From assembly GCA_965218495.1 (NCBI GenBank), contig OZ244626.1:1736001-1800000 (forward strand): a stretch of 64,000 nt of DNA, given 5' to 3'. Each line of letters begins with the position of its first letter. The first letter of the stretch is position 1. The notes beneath the pieces are model-generated. The model was given only the letters and a program-made list of their open reading frames with translations. It ran no database searches and was not told the origin of the DNA. Shown here piece after piece: positions 1-8,532 of the stretch. A program made the position numbers and the translations under genes. The stretch comes from G965218495 sp965218495. GTDB lineage: Bacteria > Bacteroidota > Rhodothermia > Rhodothermales > Bin80.

Positions 1-44
1 TTACCCACGACCACACAAGTTTGCCTAGACTCCAATGCTAAACT

Positions 45-2381
45 TTAGCGAATCACGGCTACTTTGCCGTAGGCTGCCCCTTCCCCGTTGCGGCCTACCG
101 CCACAACCAGATATATCCCGGAGGGCACAAGCTGCCCGTTTCGGTCACGGCCGTCCCATACGGCCTTCCCGCCGCGGGCAGCAAACTCCGCCACCATCTC
201 GCCATGCACAGCAAGGATCTTGATGTCCGTTGCCTCGACGAGCCCTTCAATATAGACCTCGGTAGCCTGGTCGCCCGATACTTCCACCGGGTTGGGGTAT
301 ATGAAGAGCACGTGCGCCGCAGGAGCGGGATTGATCGCATTACTCTGGTAGCTGATCAGCCCCTTGTCGGTTGCTATGAAGACCAATCCGCTGCTACCAT
401 CCACTGCAATCGAATTGACATTGTCAGAAAACAGCGGCGAATTTCGCGCAGAAAAGTGCCCCACCATGACAAACCCGCCCTGGTCGTCGACCAGGTACGC
501 TCCCTCATTGGTACCGACCCACAGGCGCCCGGAGGGATCCTGGACTATGTCATTAACACTCAGTCCATGCAACATGAACGTGCCCAGGGACCTGTCCGAC
601 CAAACCGGCCACGTAGCCTGAACTGATGCATCCGTTGCGGCAAGCGAACTGGAAACGAAATACGCTAAGCCTTCATCGGTACCGACCCATATCCGGCCAT
701 CTCCATCCTCCGTGACCGAATTGATTTGCTTGCTGGGAAGACCTCGACCCGCGCTGCCCCTTCCCCCAAAATACTGGCACTCATCGTCGGAAGGGTCCGT
801 AGGAGTACTGCCCGTGTTGAGTACGAGAATTCCGGTGGTTAGCCTAAGGTCGTTTTGGTCCTGTACGACAATCCACTTAAGTCCCGAGGAATCTATTATG
901 ATAGACCCCAGTGTTGTGGTCGTCCCCAGCCGACTGCATGACAATGGTGGCAAGCTCGTCCATGCTCCATCGGGCGTACGAACGTGCAGCGGCACAGGTG
1001 ACGCGGTATTGGTCACCCACAGCAAGCCATCCTTGTCGGTGGCCATCCCGGACACGATGACGAATGTGGGCTCGTCCTTAGCCGGCTCGAGCGTCGAATT
1101 GGTGTGGTCATACGCTGAAATCGTCTCACTCGCATCTACCTGAGCCAAGCCGCCGCCACGTGAACCCGCCCACGCATTGCCCTGCCCGTCAGCGTGCACC
1201 CGCCAGAAGTTGCTGAGCCCATCTAGCTCCGTGAAGAACCGCTGCGTGTAACTGATCCAAGCACCATCGCGGTCGAGTTTGTAGAATCCAGAGCGTGGTA
1301 ACCCTTCTACTGCTGCAGCCCAAAGGCTGCCGTCTGCATCCAACACCAGATCCCCGAACGGGCTGTCGTAGGGCCCGGCGGGATAGATTTCCCCGGTGAT
1401 GAGTGCCGGCCGGTCATTCCCGGAGGGACGATCGAAGTGGTTGAGACCGGTCTCTGCATCGCCTACCCACATGTGCCCGTCGGCGGCGACAGCCACGCTC
1501 CGAGCGTTTACAAATCCGTCGGCTTGCACGATGGAACCGCCGGACGCAAACACGGCCAAAACGTTGAAGGTCGTAAGGACAAGAAGCCGGTCCGGAAGCA
1601 CGGCCATGTCAGGCACGGCCCGCGTGGTCAGTTTGGTGTCAGTATAGCGCCCATCAGCGTCTCTTTTGCCGAGCCCGTACGGCGTTCCCACATAGAAAGC
1701 ACCTCCAAACTCCGAAATCGCATGCAGATCACTCGATGGTCTCACGTCGCGCTCCACGGCCCACGCGGCTGGGTCTTGCAGATTCGGGGCATCCAGTGAG
1801 GCATAAGCGACTCCCTGGTCAGTGGCGAGCCAAAGACCCATCCCGCCTTGTGGAACCGCTGCGATCGCGATATCTCGGACCGCAACAGGAGACGTTAGCG
1901 TGCCGAGCTTGCTGTAGGTATCGCGCACCTCCCCCAGCACGGGGTCAAAAACCACCAGCCCGAAGGCCGTAGCCACCAGCAGCGTGTCTCCGTAGACGTA
2001 CAGCCTGTTGATTCCTCTAGACGGAAATCGATCGCTGCGCTGAATGTCAAAAAAGGTATTCACCGTCCCACTAGCGACATCCAACCGGTCAATTACGCCA
2101 TCCACATACCCGGTCCATACGACATCTCGCCGCGCGTCGTAGACTATGGCATGGGACTGTACATCGTGCAGCCCTTCGGCGGCCGTGTAAAGACCGATTT
2201 CTCCGGTGTCCGCGTCATACCGAAAGACGCCTCCGGAAGACCCTGCCCACATGGCACCCGGCGCTGGCGAAAGCGCATTTACATCCCGCAAAGATGTATG
2301 CGCAGTCCACTGGCCGCCGGCTTGGCCTGCGCAGCAAAGACTCACGATCAACATGCAGGTTGCAAGATGAATATGTCGCAT
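45..2381 (-). CDS. Exported beta-propeller protein with C-terminal FlgD-like/T9SS-type domain
   Basis: About 778 residues. An N-terminal signal peptide (MRHIHLATCMLIVSLCCAGQ) is followed by repeated propeller blades of the two-component-regulator type, with motifs such as GLWLATDQGVAY, GRIWVGTDEGLAYF and GRLWVGTNEGAYLV. The C-terminal ~85 residues begin FIYPNPVEVSG and continue with KAVWDGRDRNGQLVPSGIYL, which is the FlgD-Ig/type A sorting-domain pattern of Bacteroidota secreted proteins. The layout resembles PorZ-like proteins of the type IX secretion system, but a specific PorZ assignment is inference. A GTG two codons upstream (2387) overlaps the ribH stop. I prefer the ATG at 2381 because the signal peptide begins there. 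The protein is probably cell-surface or periplasmic and co-transcribed with ribH. Confidence 0.8.
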   Translation of the reverse strand: MRHIHLATCMLIVSLCCAGQAGGQWTAHTSLRDVNALSPAPGAMWAGSSGGVFRYDADTGEIGLYTAAEGLHDVQSHAIVYDARRDVVWTGYVDGVIDRLDVASGTVNTFFDIQRSDRFPSRGINRLYVYGDTLLVATAFGLVVFDPVLGEVRDTYSKLGTLTSPVAVRDIAIAAVPQGGMGLWLATDQGVAYASLDAPNLQDPAAWAVERDVRPSSDLHAISEFGGAFYVGTPYGLGKRDADGRYTDTKLTTRAVPDMAVLPDRLLVLTTFNVLAVFASGGSIVQADGFVNARSVAVAADGHMWVGDAETGLNHFDRPSGNDRPALITGEIYPAGPYDSPFGDLVLDADGSLWAAAVEGLPRSGFYKLDRDGAWISYTQRFFTELDGLSNFWRVHADGQGNAWAGSRGGGLAQVDASETISAYDHTNSTLEPAKDEPTFVIVSGMATDKDGLLWVTNTASPVPLHVRTPDGAWTSLPPLSCSRLGTTTTLGSIIIDSSGLKWIVVQDQNDLRLTTGILVLNTGSTPTDPSDDECQYFGGRGSAGRGLPSKQINSVTEDGDGRIWVGTDEGLAYFVSSSLAATDASVQATWPVWSDRSLGTFMLHGLSVNDIVQDPSGRLWVGTNEGAYLVDDQGGFVMVGHFSARNSPLFSDNVNSIAVDGSSGLVFIATDKGLISYQSNAINPAPAAHVLFIYPNPVEVSGDQATEVYIEGLVEATDIKILAVHGEMVAEFAARGGKAVWDGRDRNGQLVPSGIYLVVAVGRNGEGAAYGKVAVIR

Positions 2382-2383
2382 GA

Positions 2384-2848
2384 TCACTTTCCAATTTGCT
2401 GCATCAGGTGAACCATCTCCATGGCGGCCAACGCAGCTTCTGCTCCTTTGTTGGCACCTTCCGGATCCGCGCGTTCAAGCGCCTGGCTTGCCGTAAGCGG
2501 CGTCAGAATGCCCAGCGCTACCGGGACACCGGTATCCAGCACCACCTGCTGAATCGCGCGTACCACTGAGTCACTAATGACCTCAAAGTGATACGTCTGG
2601 CCCTTAATGACTGCGCCGAGGCAAATGATCGCATCAAGACCGCCGCGCGCGGCCAACCTCTTGGCTACCAGGGGGATTTCGAAGGCCCCGGGACACCAAT
2701 AGATATCGACGTTCTTCGCACCGTGCCCCTGCAGGGCCTCCACCGCGCCTGTGAGCAGGCCCTCTGTGACCGGCTTATTGAAGCGGCTTACCACGACTGC
2801 AAAGCGCGCCGCACTGACATCCAGGTCTCCTTTCGTGTACGTTGTCAT
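2384..2848 (-). CDS. ribH: 6,7-dimethyl-8-ribityllumazine synthase
   Basis: A 154-residue protein of normal family length. It joins 5-amino-6-ribitylaminouracil with 3,4-dihydroxy-2-butanone 4-phosphate in riboflavin synthesis. Visible motifs are the N-terminal AVVVSRFNKPVTEGLL, the substrate-binding WCPGAFEIPL, and CLGAVIKGQTYHFE, whose histidine corresponds to the catalytic His of the family; GILTPLTASQALERA follows. The ATG immediately follows the TAG of the upstream PHP gene, and the stop abuts the propeller gene, so the three genes look like one transcription unit. No other riboflavin genes are in the window. Confidence 0.95.
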   Translation of the reverse strand: MTTYTKGDLDVSAARFAVVVSRFNKPVTEGLLTGAVEALQGHGAKNVDIYWCPGAFEIPLVAKRLAARGGLDAIICLGAVIKGQTYHFEVISDSVVRAIQQVVLDTGVPVALGILTPLTASQALERADPEGANKGAEAALAAMEMVHLMQQIGK

Positions 2849-3679
2849 CTAAGCTTCTGCGACCTTGTGACGGCCGGCCCGTTCGCGGGCCGCACTAACC
2901 CATCCGTATGGCACGGACACGCGGCCAATCGCTTCATCGGGAGCCGGCTTGTGAAAGTCCGAGCCGCCCGTTACTACCATTCCCATGTCGCGTGCAAGTT
3001 GGCGGTAATACGCGGTAAGCATCTCGTCGTGGGCCGGGTGTATGGCTTCCAAGCCGTCAAGCCCCGCAGTCACGAGGGCGTTGATAGTTTCCGACGCCAT
3101 AAAATGGCCAGGGTGGGCGAGGACCCCAATGCCGCCGGCCGCATGCAACAGGGCCAGCGCCTCTGATGCGGGAAAGGGCGGCTTGGCAACGTACGCAGGC
3201 ATGCCGTCGCCTAGGTACAGATCAAAGGCTTCTCGGACGGAAGTGACGTAGCCTGCTGCCACCATGGCATCTGCCACATGCGGCCGTGCCAGTGTTTGCG
3301 AAGCATTCATGTCCATCTCCACTGGCATGCCAAGAAGTCCCAGGCGCTTCCGTATACCTAGAATGCGCTCATGGCGGATCACCTTGAACGACGCCAGATG
3401 GTCCAGCAGTACCTGGTTTTCCGGATCAAAAAAGTAACCGAGTAGATGTATCCGCTCCTGCCCGACGGTCACGCTGAGCTCTACCCCAGCGACGACTTCA
3501 ATTCCGTATAGGGTCCCTGCATGCCTTCCCTCAGCAAGACCATCAACACAGTCGTGGTCCGTAATCGCGACCGCCCATAGACCACACGCATGCGCCTTTG
3601 CTACAAGAGCTCTCGGAGACAGGCATCCATCGGAATAGTGGGTATGCGTGTGCAGGTCGGCCCTGCGTACATCTATCAT
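2849..3679 (-). CDS. PHP-domain metal-dependent phosphoesterase
   Basis: 276 residues. The metal-binding opening RADLHTHTHYSDG and the AITDHDCVDGLAEG segment are diagnostic of the PHP superfamily. Later motifs GGIGVLAHPGHF and TGGSDFHKP carry further metal-ligand His and Asp residues. The closest family type is the YciV/RNase AM-like group, which hydrolyses phosphate from nucleotides or RNA 5' ends, but the substrate cannot be decided from sequence. The gene ends directly at the ribH start codon, suggesting translational coupling. The next gene upstream runs in the opposite direction. Confidence 0.85.
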   Translation of the reverse strand: MIDVRRADLHTHTHYSDGCLSPRALVAKAHACGLWAVAITDHDCVDGLAEGRHAGTLYGIEVVAGVELSVTVGQERIHLLGYFFDPENQVLLDHLASFKVIRHERILGIRKRLGLLGMPVEMDMNASQTLARPHVADAMVAAGYVTSVREAFDLYLGDGMPAYVAKPPFPASEALALLHAAGGIGVLAHPGHFMASETINALVTAGLDGLEAIHPAHDEMLTAYYRQLARDMGMVVTGGSDFHKPAPDEAIGRVSVPYGWVSAARERAGRHKVAEA

Positions 3680-3817
3680 AGCCTGCGCGGCGCACGAGCG
3701 GGGGGCATGATACCATTACACGAGCGGCGTGGTTCTAGCGTAACACGCCCGCCCACACGCTCGGAATTACGGCAAGTCGTATCCTAAACGATAGACTTGC
3801 GCCTATCGTATTGGTTC

Positions 3818-4894
3818 ATGGCTACGCTTTCACCTGACCCCCCTGGCAACGGCCCCAAGCGGCGGATTGACTGGCAGGTACCCACCGTTGGCATAGTCAC
3901 TTCTATCGGGCTCAGCTTGGTGGTGTTGGGCATCATTGCCGCACTGACGATTGAGCCTGAGACGCTGGACCAGATCGCGCGCATGCGGTGGTGGATGCCC
4001 TTTCTTGCAGTTGGCACCGTGGCCATGCGCGTCTTTTTCGGGACATGGCGTCTTCGATACATCGCCCAGGGCCGCCTGCAATGGATGGGGGCATTCCGCG
4101 CACAGTTGGCATGGGATTTCTTTTCCAACATCACGCCGTCGACCATTGGCGGAGGACCCGTGGCACCGGCCTACATCTCGCGTGACAGCAACATCCCTTT
4201 CGGTGATGCCACAGCCATCATGCTCTTTGCGATGCTGATGGATCAGATCTGGTTTGCAGTCGCCATCGTGATAATCCTGGTAGGCAGCCTCTACATCGAT
4301 ATCATCCCTGCCTCACTGGGCACAGTAGGTGACGTGACCTTTGCGACCTATTTCACGCTGTTTCTAGCCTGGGTCACGCTCTTCGGATACGCAACCTTCG
4401 TACGGCCAACGCTGCTGACCAGGCTTGTCGATCGCATATTTCGGCTTCCGCTGCTTAACCGTTTCCACAAAGCCGTTAAGGCGATAATGTCAACGCTTCG
4501 CAAGCGCGCGCTGATCCTGCGCACACAACAGCCGATCTTCTATGCTAAAGGTTTCCTGCTGACAGTACTGACATGGCTAAGCCGCTATGCGCTGGTGGCA
4601 GTGATTCTGTATGGCTTCTACACCGATATTGACCAGCTGCTTGCACTGCTGAGGACGGTCGCGATGATGCTTGGCGCGCTCGTCATGCCCACCCCGGGTG
4701 GCGCGGGTGGCATTGAAGGCCTCTACGCTCTGTTATTGGGCCCACTCATTCCGGCCTCGCTTCTGGCACCCACGCTCCTGCTCTGGCGTCTGCTCGGCTA
4801 CTATGTCTTTATAGCCTTGGGTGCCTATCTGACCGTGCACCAAGTGCGGAAGACGCTTAGGAATCGTACGCCTAGACGCGCACCTGGCGCTTAG
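3818..4894 (+). CDS. YbhN/UPF0104-type integral membrane protein (flippase-like)
   Basis: About 358 residues with at least eight hydrophobic segments. Typical family signatures are NITPSTIGGGPVAPAYISRD in the first half and VMPTPGGAGGIEGLYALLLG near the C terminus. This is the lysylphosphatidylglycerol synthetase N-terminal-like (AglD2/MprF N-domain) fold, implicated in lipid or lipid-linked sugar translocation; the substrate is unknown. A TTG at 3797 is in frame, but the ATG at 3818 gives a normal cytoplasmic N terminus (MATLSPDPPG), so I chose it. The gene diverges from the PHP gene and stands alone. Confidence 0.85.
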   Translation: MATLSPDPPGNGPKRRIDWQVPTVGIVTSIGLSLVVLGIIAALTIEPETLDQIARMRWWMPFLAVGTVAMRVFFGTWRLRYIAQGRLQWMGAFRAQLAWDFFSNITPSTIGGGPVAPAYISRDSNIPFGDATAIMLFAMLMDQIWFAVAIVIILVGSLYIDIIPASLGTVGDVTFATYFTLFLAWVTLFGYATFVRPTLLTRLVDRIFRLPLLNRFHKAVKAIMSTLRKRALILRTQQPIFYAKGFLLTVLTWLSRYALVAVILYGFYTDIDQLLALLRTVAMMLGALVMPTPGGAGGIEGLYALLLGPLIPASLLAPTLLLWRLLGYYVFIALGAYLTVHQVRKTLRNRTPRRAPGA

Positions 4895-5656
4895 GCTGCA
4901 AACAAGCTGGCTGCGGCGAATCTTGCTGGCGAAGATGACTACCGCCCGTGTATCCAACCTGTGCCACCCCAGGAACTCCGGGCTCACCTTTGGTTTTGGC
5001 AATCACTATTGATTCAATGTATCGCGATCAGCTGGAGCTGCTTCAGCCTACGGAACGTGAGCATACGCCTGACGAAGTGTACCCCCATCGCTGGACACGA
5101 TTGGGGCAACTACAAGAAATGCTTGCCTCCTAGGTGGCGAGAAGTAGCGGGGCCAGGCTGTCTCGGTGTGGATAGCGTTTACGTTCATGCTGGCTGCGCT
5201 GTCAGGTCGGCGCCTAGCAGGCCTGTGTGCACCGCGTACTTGCCAACGTGCGCACGTTTGAGCACGCGCCCATTGTGTCTGCCCTTGGGTGCCCCCCTCC
5301 CACATGCAGGGCCTCTCGCACACCTGATTTGAGGCCAAAAACGCCGCGGTACCTCACAGAATAGAAACCACCACGTGGTGATGGGATACGCACGCTCTCG
5401 CGGTGCTGATAGACAGGGAAGTCGATCTGTACGCGTCTCCAGAACGATGCTCACCACCGCCGATGCCGCACCCAACGGGACCATAGCCGGAATCTTGACC
5501 ACCCAATCACGAATCCGATAGCTCCCTGCTGCCGAAATCATGAAATTCAAACCCGCGATAAAAATTACAGACTAGCCCTAAACGTCGGCCTCCAGCGTTA
5601 GTACTGGCGAGCGCTGGCTGGTTTTTCCTGTAAATCTAGCAGCGAGGCACGCTGCA
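4895..5656. other. Gene-less stretch
   Basis: About 760 bp without a convincing gene. An open frame on the minus strand (5185-5550) has a hydrophobic N terminus but no recognisable family and no ribosome binding site. The segment near 5240-5280 shares the short string ACGCACGTTTGAG-like with the IS21-type repeat at about 7385-7515, so the stretch is probably old mobile-element debris. Confidence 0.5.
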
Positions 5657-5745
5657 TATTCCAGTGAATTCGACCACTTTGATTTTGTGAAGTCGACCAT
5701 CTTTGGTGTCATGGCACGGCTGGATTCGGTTAACGAGACGAGTGG
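5657..5745 (-). repeat. 89-bp dispersed repeat, copy 1 (coding remnant)
   Basis: 89 bp that recur at 11102-11190 with four differences and no gaps. On the minus strand both copies encode the same peptide, beginning SLTESSRAMTPKMVDFTKSK and ending SNSLEYA. All four differences fall at third codon positions and are silent, so the segment descends from a selected coding sequence, probably part of a mobile element. It abuts IS21-type terminal repeats at its right edge. Confidence 0.8.
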
Positions 5746-5801
5746 ACGATTTAGCTCGGAATGGTTGGGCGATTTACGTCGGAATATGCACGCATCGGAG
5801 A
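5741..5801. repeat. Tandem terminal repeats of an IS21-like end
   Basis: Imperfect units of about 22 bp (GTGGACGATTTAGCTCGGAA, GTTGGGCGATTTACGTCGGAA, then ATGCACGCATCGG). Multiple short direct repeats at an element terminus are typical of IS21-family ends. No IstA or IstB gene is nearby, so this is a solo end. Confidence 0.45.
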
Positions 5802-5848
5802 ATCCGAATTCCGTACAAACCCAGCCGCCTGCTGTACTCCTACGCTGG

Positions 5849-7213
5849 TCAAGGCACACTGGAGTGCACGCTAGCCCGTGCTGACACGCGACCGGACCTG
5901 CGGGTCCGTGTGAAAATGTCATAGGCCAACGCCAGGAGGATCAGACCATATTCCAAGGGGCGCACCCAGGAGGGGTGTCCGAAAGGATGCATGTCCATGT
6001 TGTTCAGATTCAGCCCTGTGACATACGATAACAGCACCGCAACAGACGCCGTCCACGCCCAAGCGCTTGGACGGATCGCCGCGAACGGAAGAAGCCAGAG
6101 CAGGTACCAGGGATTTACGACCGGCCAAAGTGCTAACACCCCGCCATAGATCCAGTCGCCCCGGACAATCGTCCCGGAAGCCATTCGCCTGAATGCCAGG
6201 TAGTAGCCAGCTACCGCTATTGTGAGCAGAAGACCGCACAGCGTCCGGGCCACGGGATTGGGCAGCCAGGGCTTTAGAAGACCGAAGAAGGCGGCATTGA
6301 ACTCCCATTCGCGCGCAAACACGAGGAGCGTCTGCAAGTCTGTACTACCCTGCAAAACGAACGGCATATAGATCAGCGCCAGTACCGCCACAAAGAGTCC
6401 CCAGTCGCGCATACGCGCGCGCACCAGGACAAACGGTACAACGGGCAGTGCGAGAGTTTTGGCGCCCACCGCCAGAGCCAAGAATACAGCAGCGCCTTGA
6501 AATCTGTCCTTTCGGGTCAGCACCACCGCGGCGAGCACAAGGAAGACAGCAATAACATCAGGGTGGGCGGTAAAGGCGATCTCCTTGACCACCAGTGGAT
6601 TCCAGGCGTACAGTAGCACTGCCGGTGCCGGCGCCAGTCGAAGCAGCAGGCCAATGGTCATCAGGTCGAAAAGCAGCATCAGCGCCTGCAACGCGGTGAT
6701 ACTGCCAGGACTAAGTCCGTACCCCGCCAGGAAGACGAGTTGCGTCACCGGCCCGTAGATCGTCGGCAATTCGGGGTAGTTGATACCATCCAGGATTCGT
6801 TGGAACTGATTTGGCACTTCCAGGTCGTGGAAAAAGGCCTCCGGAGACAGGCCGTAGGGGGTGCCGTCCTGGATGAAACGAAACGCATCCCACAGGTATC
6901 TATAGTAATCGTCCTCGTAGAAGGGGCCGCCAAACAACCCGCAGATGCGGAACGCGACAGCCCATCCGATGAGCCGAGCCACGGGCAGCTTTTGGTCAGG
7001 GTGGCGACGGTAATAGGCGTACAGACCAAATGTAATCACGGCGACGCAGACGGCGAGGCCGAGAAACAGATGAAGCGAAGGATCACCCGAGCTCCGGGTG
7101 GTCCAAGAGAGCAGACCGTAGGCCAGCAAGCATCCCAAGCCTGCCGCGTCAACCGGAGTGAGAAACCGCACCAGTCCCGGCAGGACTCGCGGCTTTCGCA
7201 GCCAGCCCGACAT
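5849..7213 (-). CDS. Polytopic membrane glycosyltransferase, GT87/DUF2029-like
   Basis: 454 residues with about ten transmembrane segments. After the first helices there is an acidic loop with FYEDDYYRYLWDAFRFIQDG, the DD/ED-type motif expected for GT-C fold polyprenyl-phosphate mannosyl/glucosyltransferases. A later NPWYLLWLLPF is shared by GT87-like proteins. The donor is probably a polyprenol-linked sugar, with the active site facing the periplasm; the acceptor is unknown. The last ~20 residues (after IFTRTRRSG) look unstructured and run up to decayed mobile DNA, so the C terminus may have been altered by an insertion. The gene stands alone on its strand. Confidence 0.75.
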   Translation of the reverse strand: MSGWLRKPRVLPGLVRFLTPVDAAGLGCLLAYGLLSWTTRSSGDPSLHLFLGLAVCVAVITFGLYAYYRRHPDQKLPVARLIGWAVAFRICGLFGGPFYEDDYYRYLWDAFRFIQDGTPYGLSPEAFFHDLEVPNQFQRILDGINYPELPTIYGPVTQLVFLAGYGLSPGSITALQALMLLFDLMTIGLLLRLAPAPAVLLYAWNPLVVKEIAFTAHPDVIAVFLVLAAVVLTRKDRFQGAAVFLALAVGAKTLALPVVPFVLVRARMRDWGLFVAVLALIYMPFVLQGSTDLQTLLVFAREWEFNAAFFGLLKPWLPNPVARTLCGLLLTIAVAGYYLAFRRMASGTIVRGDWIYGGVLALWPVVNPWYLLWLLPFAAIRPSAWAWTASVAVLLSYVTGLNLNNMDMHPFGHPSWVRPLEYGLILLALAYDIFTRTRRSGRVSARASVHSSVP

Positions 7214-7271
7214 TACCGACCTAAAAGCGAGAAGTAGTGCACGATATTATCCATGCCTAGTGTGCATATAA

Positions 7272-7345
7272 CGTATTGAGTGGACGATTTGATCTTGGAC
7301 GACCGCCTAGTTGATAGTGGGCGACTGCCATTCTGGCAGACATTT
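7272..7345. repeat. IS21-like terminal repeats
   Basis: Units GAGTGGACGATTTGATCTT, GGACGACCGCCTAGTTGATA and GTGGGCGACTGCC are spaced about 20 bp apart. They resemble the cluster at 5741-5801 in sequence and spacing. No transposase is attached. Confidence 0.4.
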
Positions 7346-7384
7346 CCGCATGGATTCCCCGGTTTGGTTTTGTTTGAGCACTGT

Positions 7385-7516
7385 GTGTGTATTCCTGCGG
7401 AAAGTACGCAGTCATATCTTTCGAAAGTACGCACGTATTTTGTGATGGTGCGCGCCCTTTCCTAAGGAGGGTACGCTCCGATTCTCGTCGATGGTACGCA
7501 CGTTTGAGACCGACTC
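7385..7516. repeat. Five imperfect GTACGC-type tandem repeats
   Basis: The core GGTACGCACG or AAGTACGCA-like is repeated about every 22-24 bp (AAGTACGCAGTC, AAGTACGCACGT, GGTGCGCGCC, GGTACGCTCC, GGTACGCACG). The arrangement is that of an IS21-family element end. It is a different sequence type from the GGACGA cluster next to it. Confidence 0.4.
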
Positions 7517-7723
7517 TTGCCCATTGGATTGGTAGCCGACGCCTGAATCAAGACTATGTGTATGACGCTGGAGCTTTGCTTAGTCCAAGGGCTTTCGTTG
7601 CTCTTTTTCACCGATCAAGAGCAACAGGCCCCAATAACGAATCTCCATGCAAAAAATCGAGACTTGCTGCACCTGTATTATCAGCAGCAGTGCAGCAGGC
7701 GCCTGGTCGGGCATAGCCTGAAC

Positions 7724-7933
7724 CTAAAGGTTGGACGCCGCGAACGTCATGCCCGTCCGCACACCCAAAAACCGCTTGCAATCGCGACAACGGTAAGGCA
7801 TCGTCTTGTGTGTGCCTGCGAACGTGTTGGCGCCTTCGCATCGTGGGCACTTGCACTTACCGTCCGGCCAGGCGAGGCCCTCAAACCACTTGCGCGCCGC
7901 AGCCTCGTCTGGAAACTTCTGCGCAAGCTGCAA
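7724..7933 (-). pseudogene. IS1595-type transposase, N-terminal zinc-ribbon fragment
   Basis: 69 residues survive. The fragment starts MQLAQKFPDEAAARKWFEGL and contains CKCPRC and YRCRDCKRF, the two CxxC pairs of the zinc ribbon that opens IS1595 transposases, followed by LGVRTGMTF. The catalytic ISXO2-like domain, about 200 residues or more in intact members, is absent and the next frames show no match. This is a truncated remnant. Confidence 0.75.
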
Positions 7934-8055
7934 TAGCGTGATACCCTTCCGCTGTATCAGCCTGGAACGATTTCCTGTTCCACGATTCTGCGTGCATGAT
8001 TTGTCCAGCTAAATGGGTCTACCACTAAATGGGTTCACTATCCTATATAATTCCC

Positions 8056-8088
8056 TTTGTTGTATTTTTGCGCGGCGTGGTATATTGG
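8056..8088 (+). promoter_or_regulatory. Bacteroidota-type promoter candidate
   Basis: TTTG at 8056-8059 and TATATTGG at 8081-8088 are separated by 21 bp. This fits the Bacteroidota sigma consensus (TTTG, 19-21 bp, TAnnTTTG) with one mismatch. It lies 30 bp upstream of the gene starting at 8119. A sigma70 reading (TTGTAT with a 15-bp spacer) is poorer. Confidence 0.4.
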
Positions 8089-8118
8089 CACGTCTACATC
8101 CAGCAAAGGAGTAACGTT

Positions 8119-8532
8119 ATGATTCGATCTGTCTGCAAGCTCACACTTGTTGCCGTCCTCTTCGGATTCACACCTGCGGCAGTCTCGCCATCAGGCTCAA
8201 TCGGTACGGGGCCGGGCCAGATCAGCCCGCGTAAGGCCTATGCACAGGGCAAGTCATTGACCTTCAAGGTGCTGGCCTGCAAGGGATGTCCCCTGCAGAA
8301 GTCCGAGTTGGACCGAGATCGGGCGATGGGTCTGGCTGCCAGTCTAGAGGCGGTGTTCGCGGACGAAGAGACCGGATCTCCGGACGACGACGTGGTTAAA
8401 ACATTGTGCGGCCCGAATACCGAAGATTGCGGCATACGCATGGAGGTCGTGCACTATTTTCTAACCCGCCGCTACAAGCTGCAGGTCCCCATCCGCGGCA
8501 TTCAAAAGGATGTTATTGATGAAGAAGGATAA
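8119..8532 (+). CDS. Small exported protein of unknown function
   Basis: 137 residues. The ATG at 8119 has AAAGGA eight bases upstream. A signal peptide (MIRSVCKLTLVAVLFGFTPA) may be cleaved after a region ending KAYAQG. The mature part has a CKGC motif and two more cysteines (LCGPNTEDCG), suggesting disulphides or metal binding in the periplasm, and is otherwise acidic. I do not recognise a family. Its last 14 bases overlap the next gene's start, so the two genes are coupled and probably act together. Confidence 0.6.
   Translation: MIRSVCKLTLVAVLFGFTPAAVSPSGSIGTGPGQISPRKAYAQGKSLTFKVLACKGCPLQKSELDRDRAMGLAASLEAVFADEETGSPDDDVVKTLCGPNTEDCGIRMEVVHYFLTRRYKLQVPIRGIQKDVIDEEG

Larger units (their letters stand above)
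7214..7723. other. Gene-less stretch with mobile-element ends
   Basis: About 510 bp upstream of the membrane glycosyltransferase. It holds two clusters of short tandem repeats (listed separately) resembling IS21-type termini. No gene was found. Confidence 0.5.

Noticed and set aside
5185..5550. Minus-strand open frame with a hydrophobic start
   Set aside because: No recognisable family, no ribosome-binding site, and it overlaps mobile-element-like sequence.
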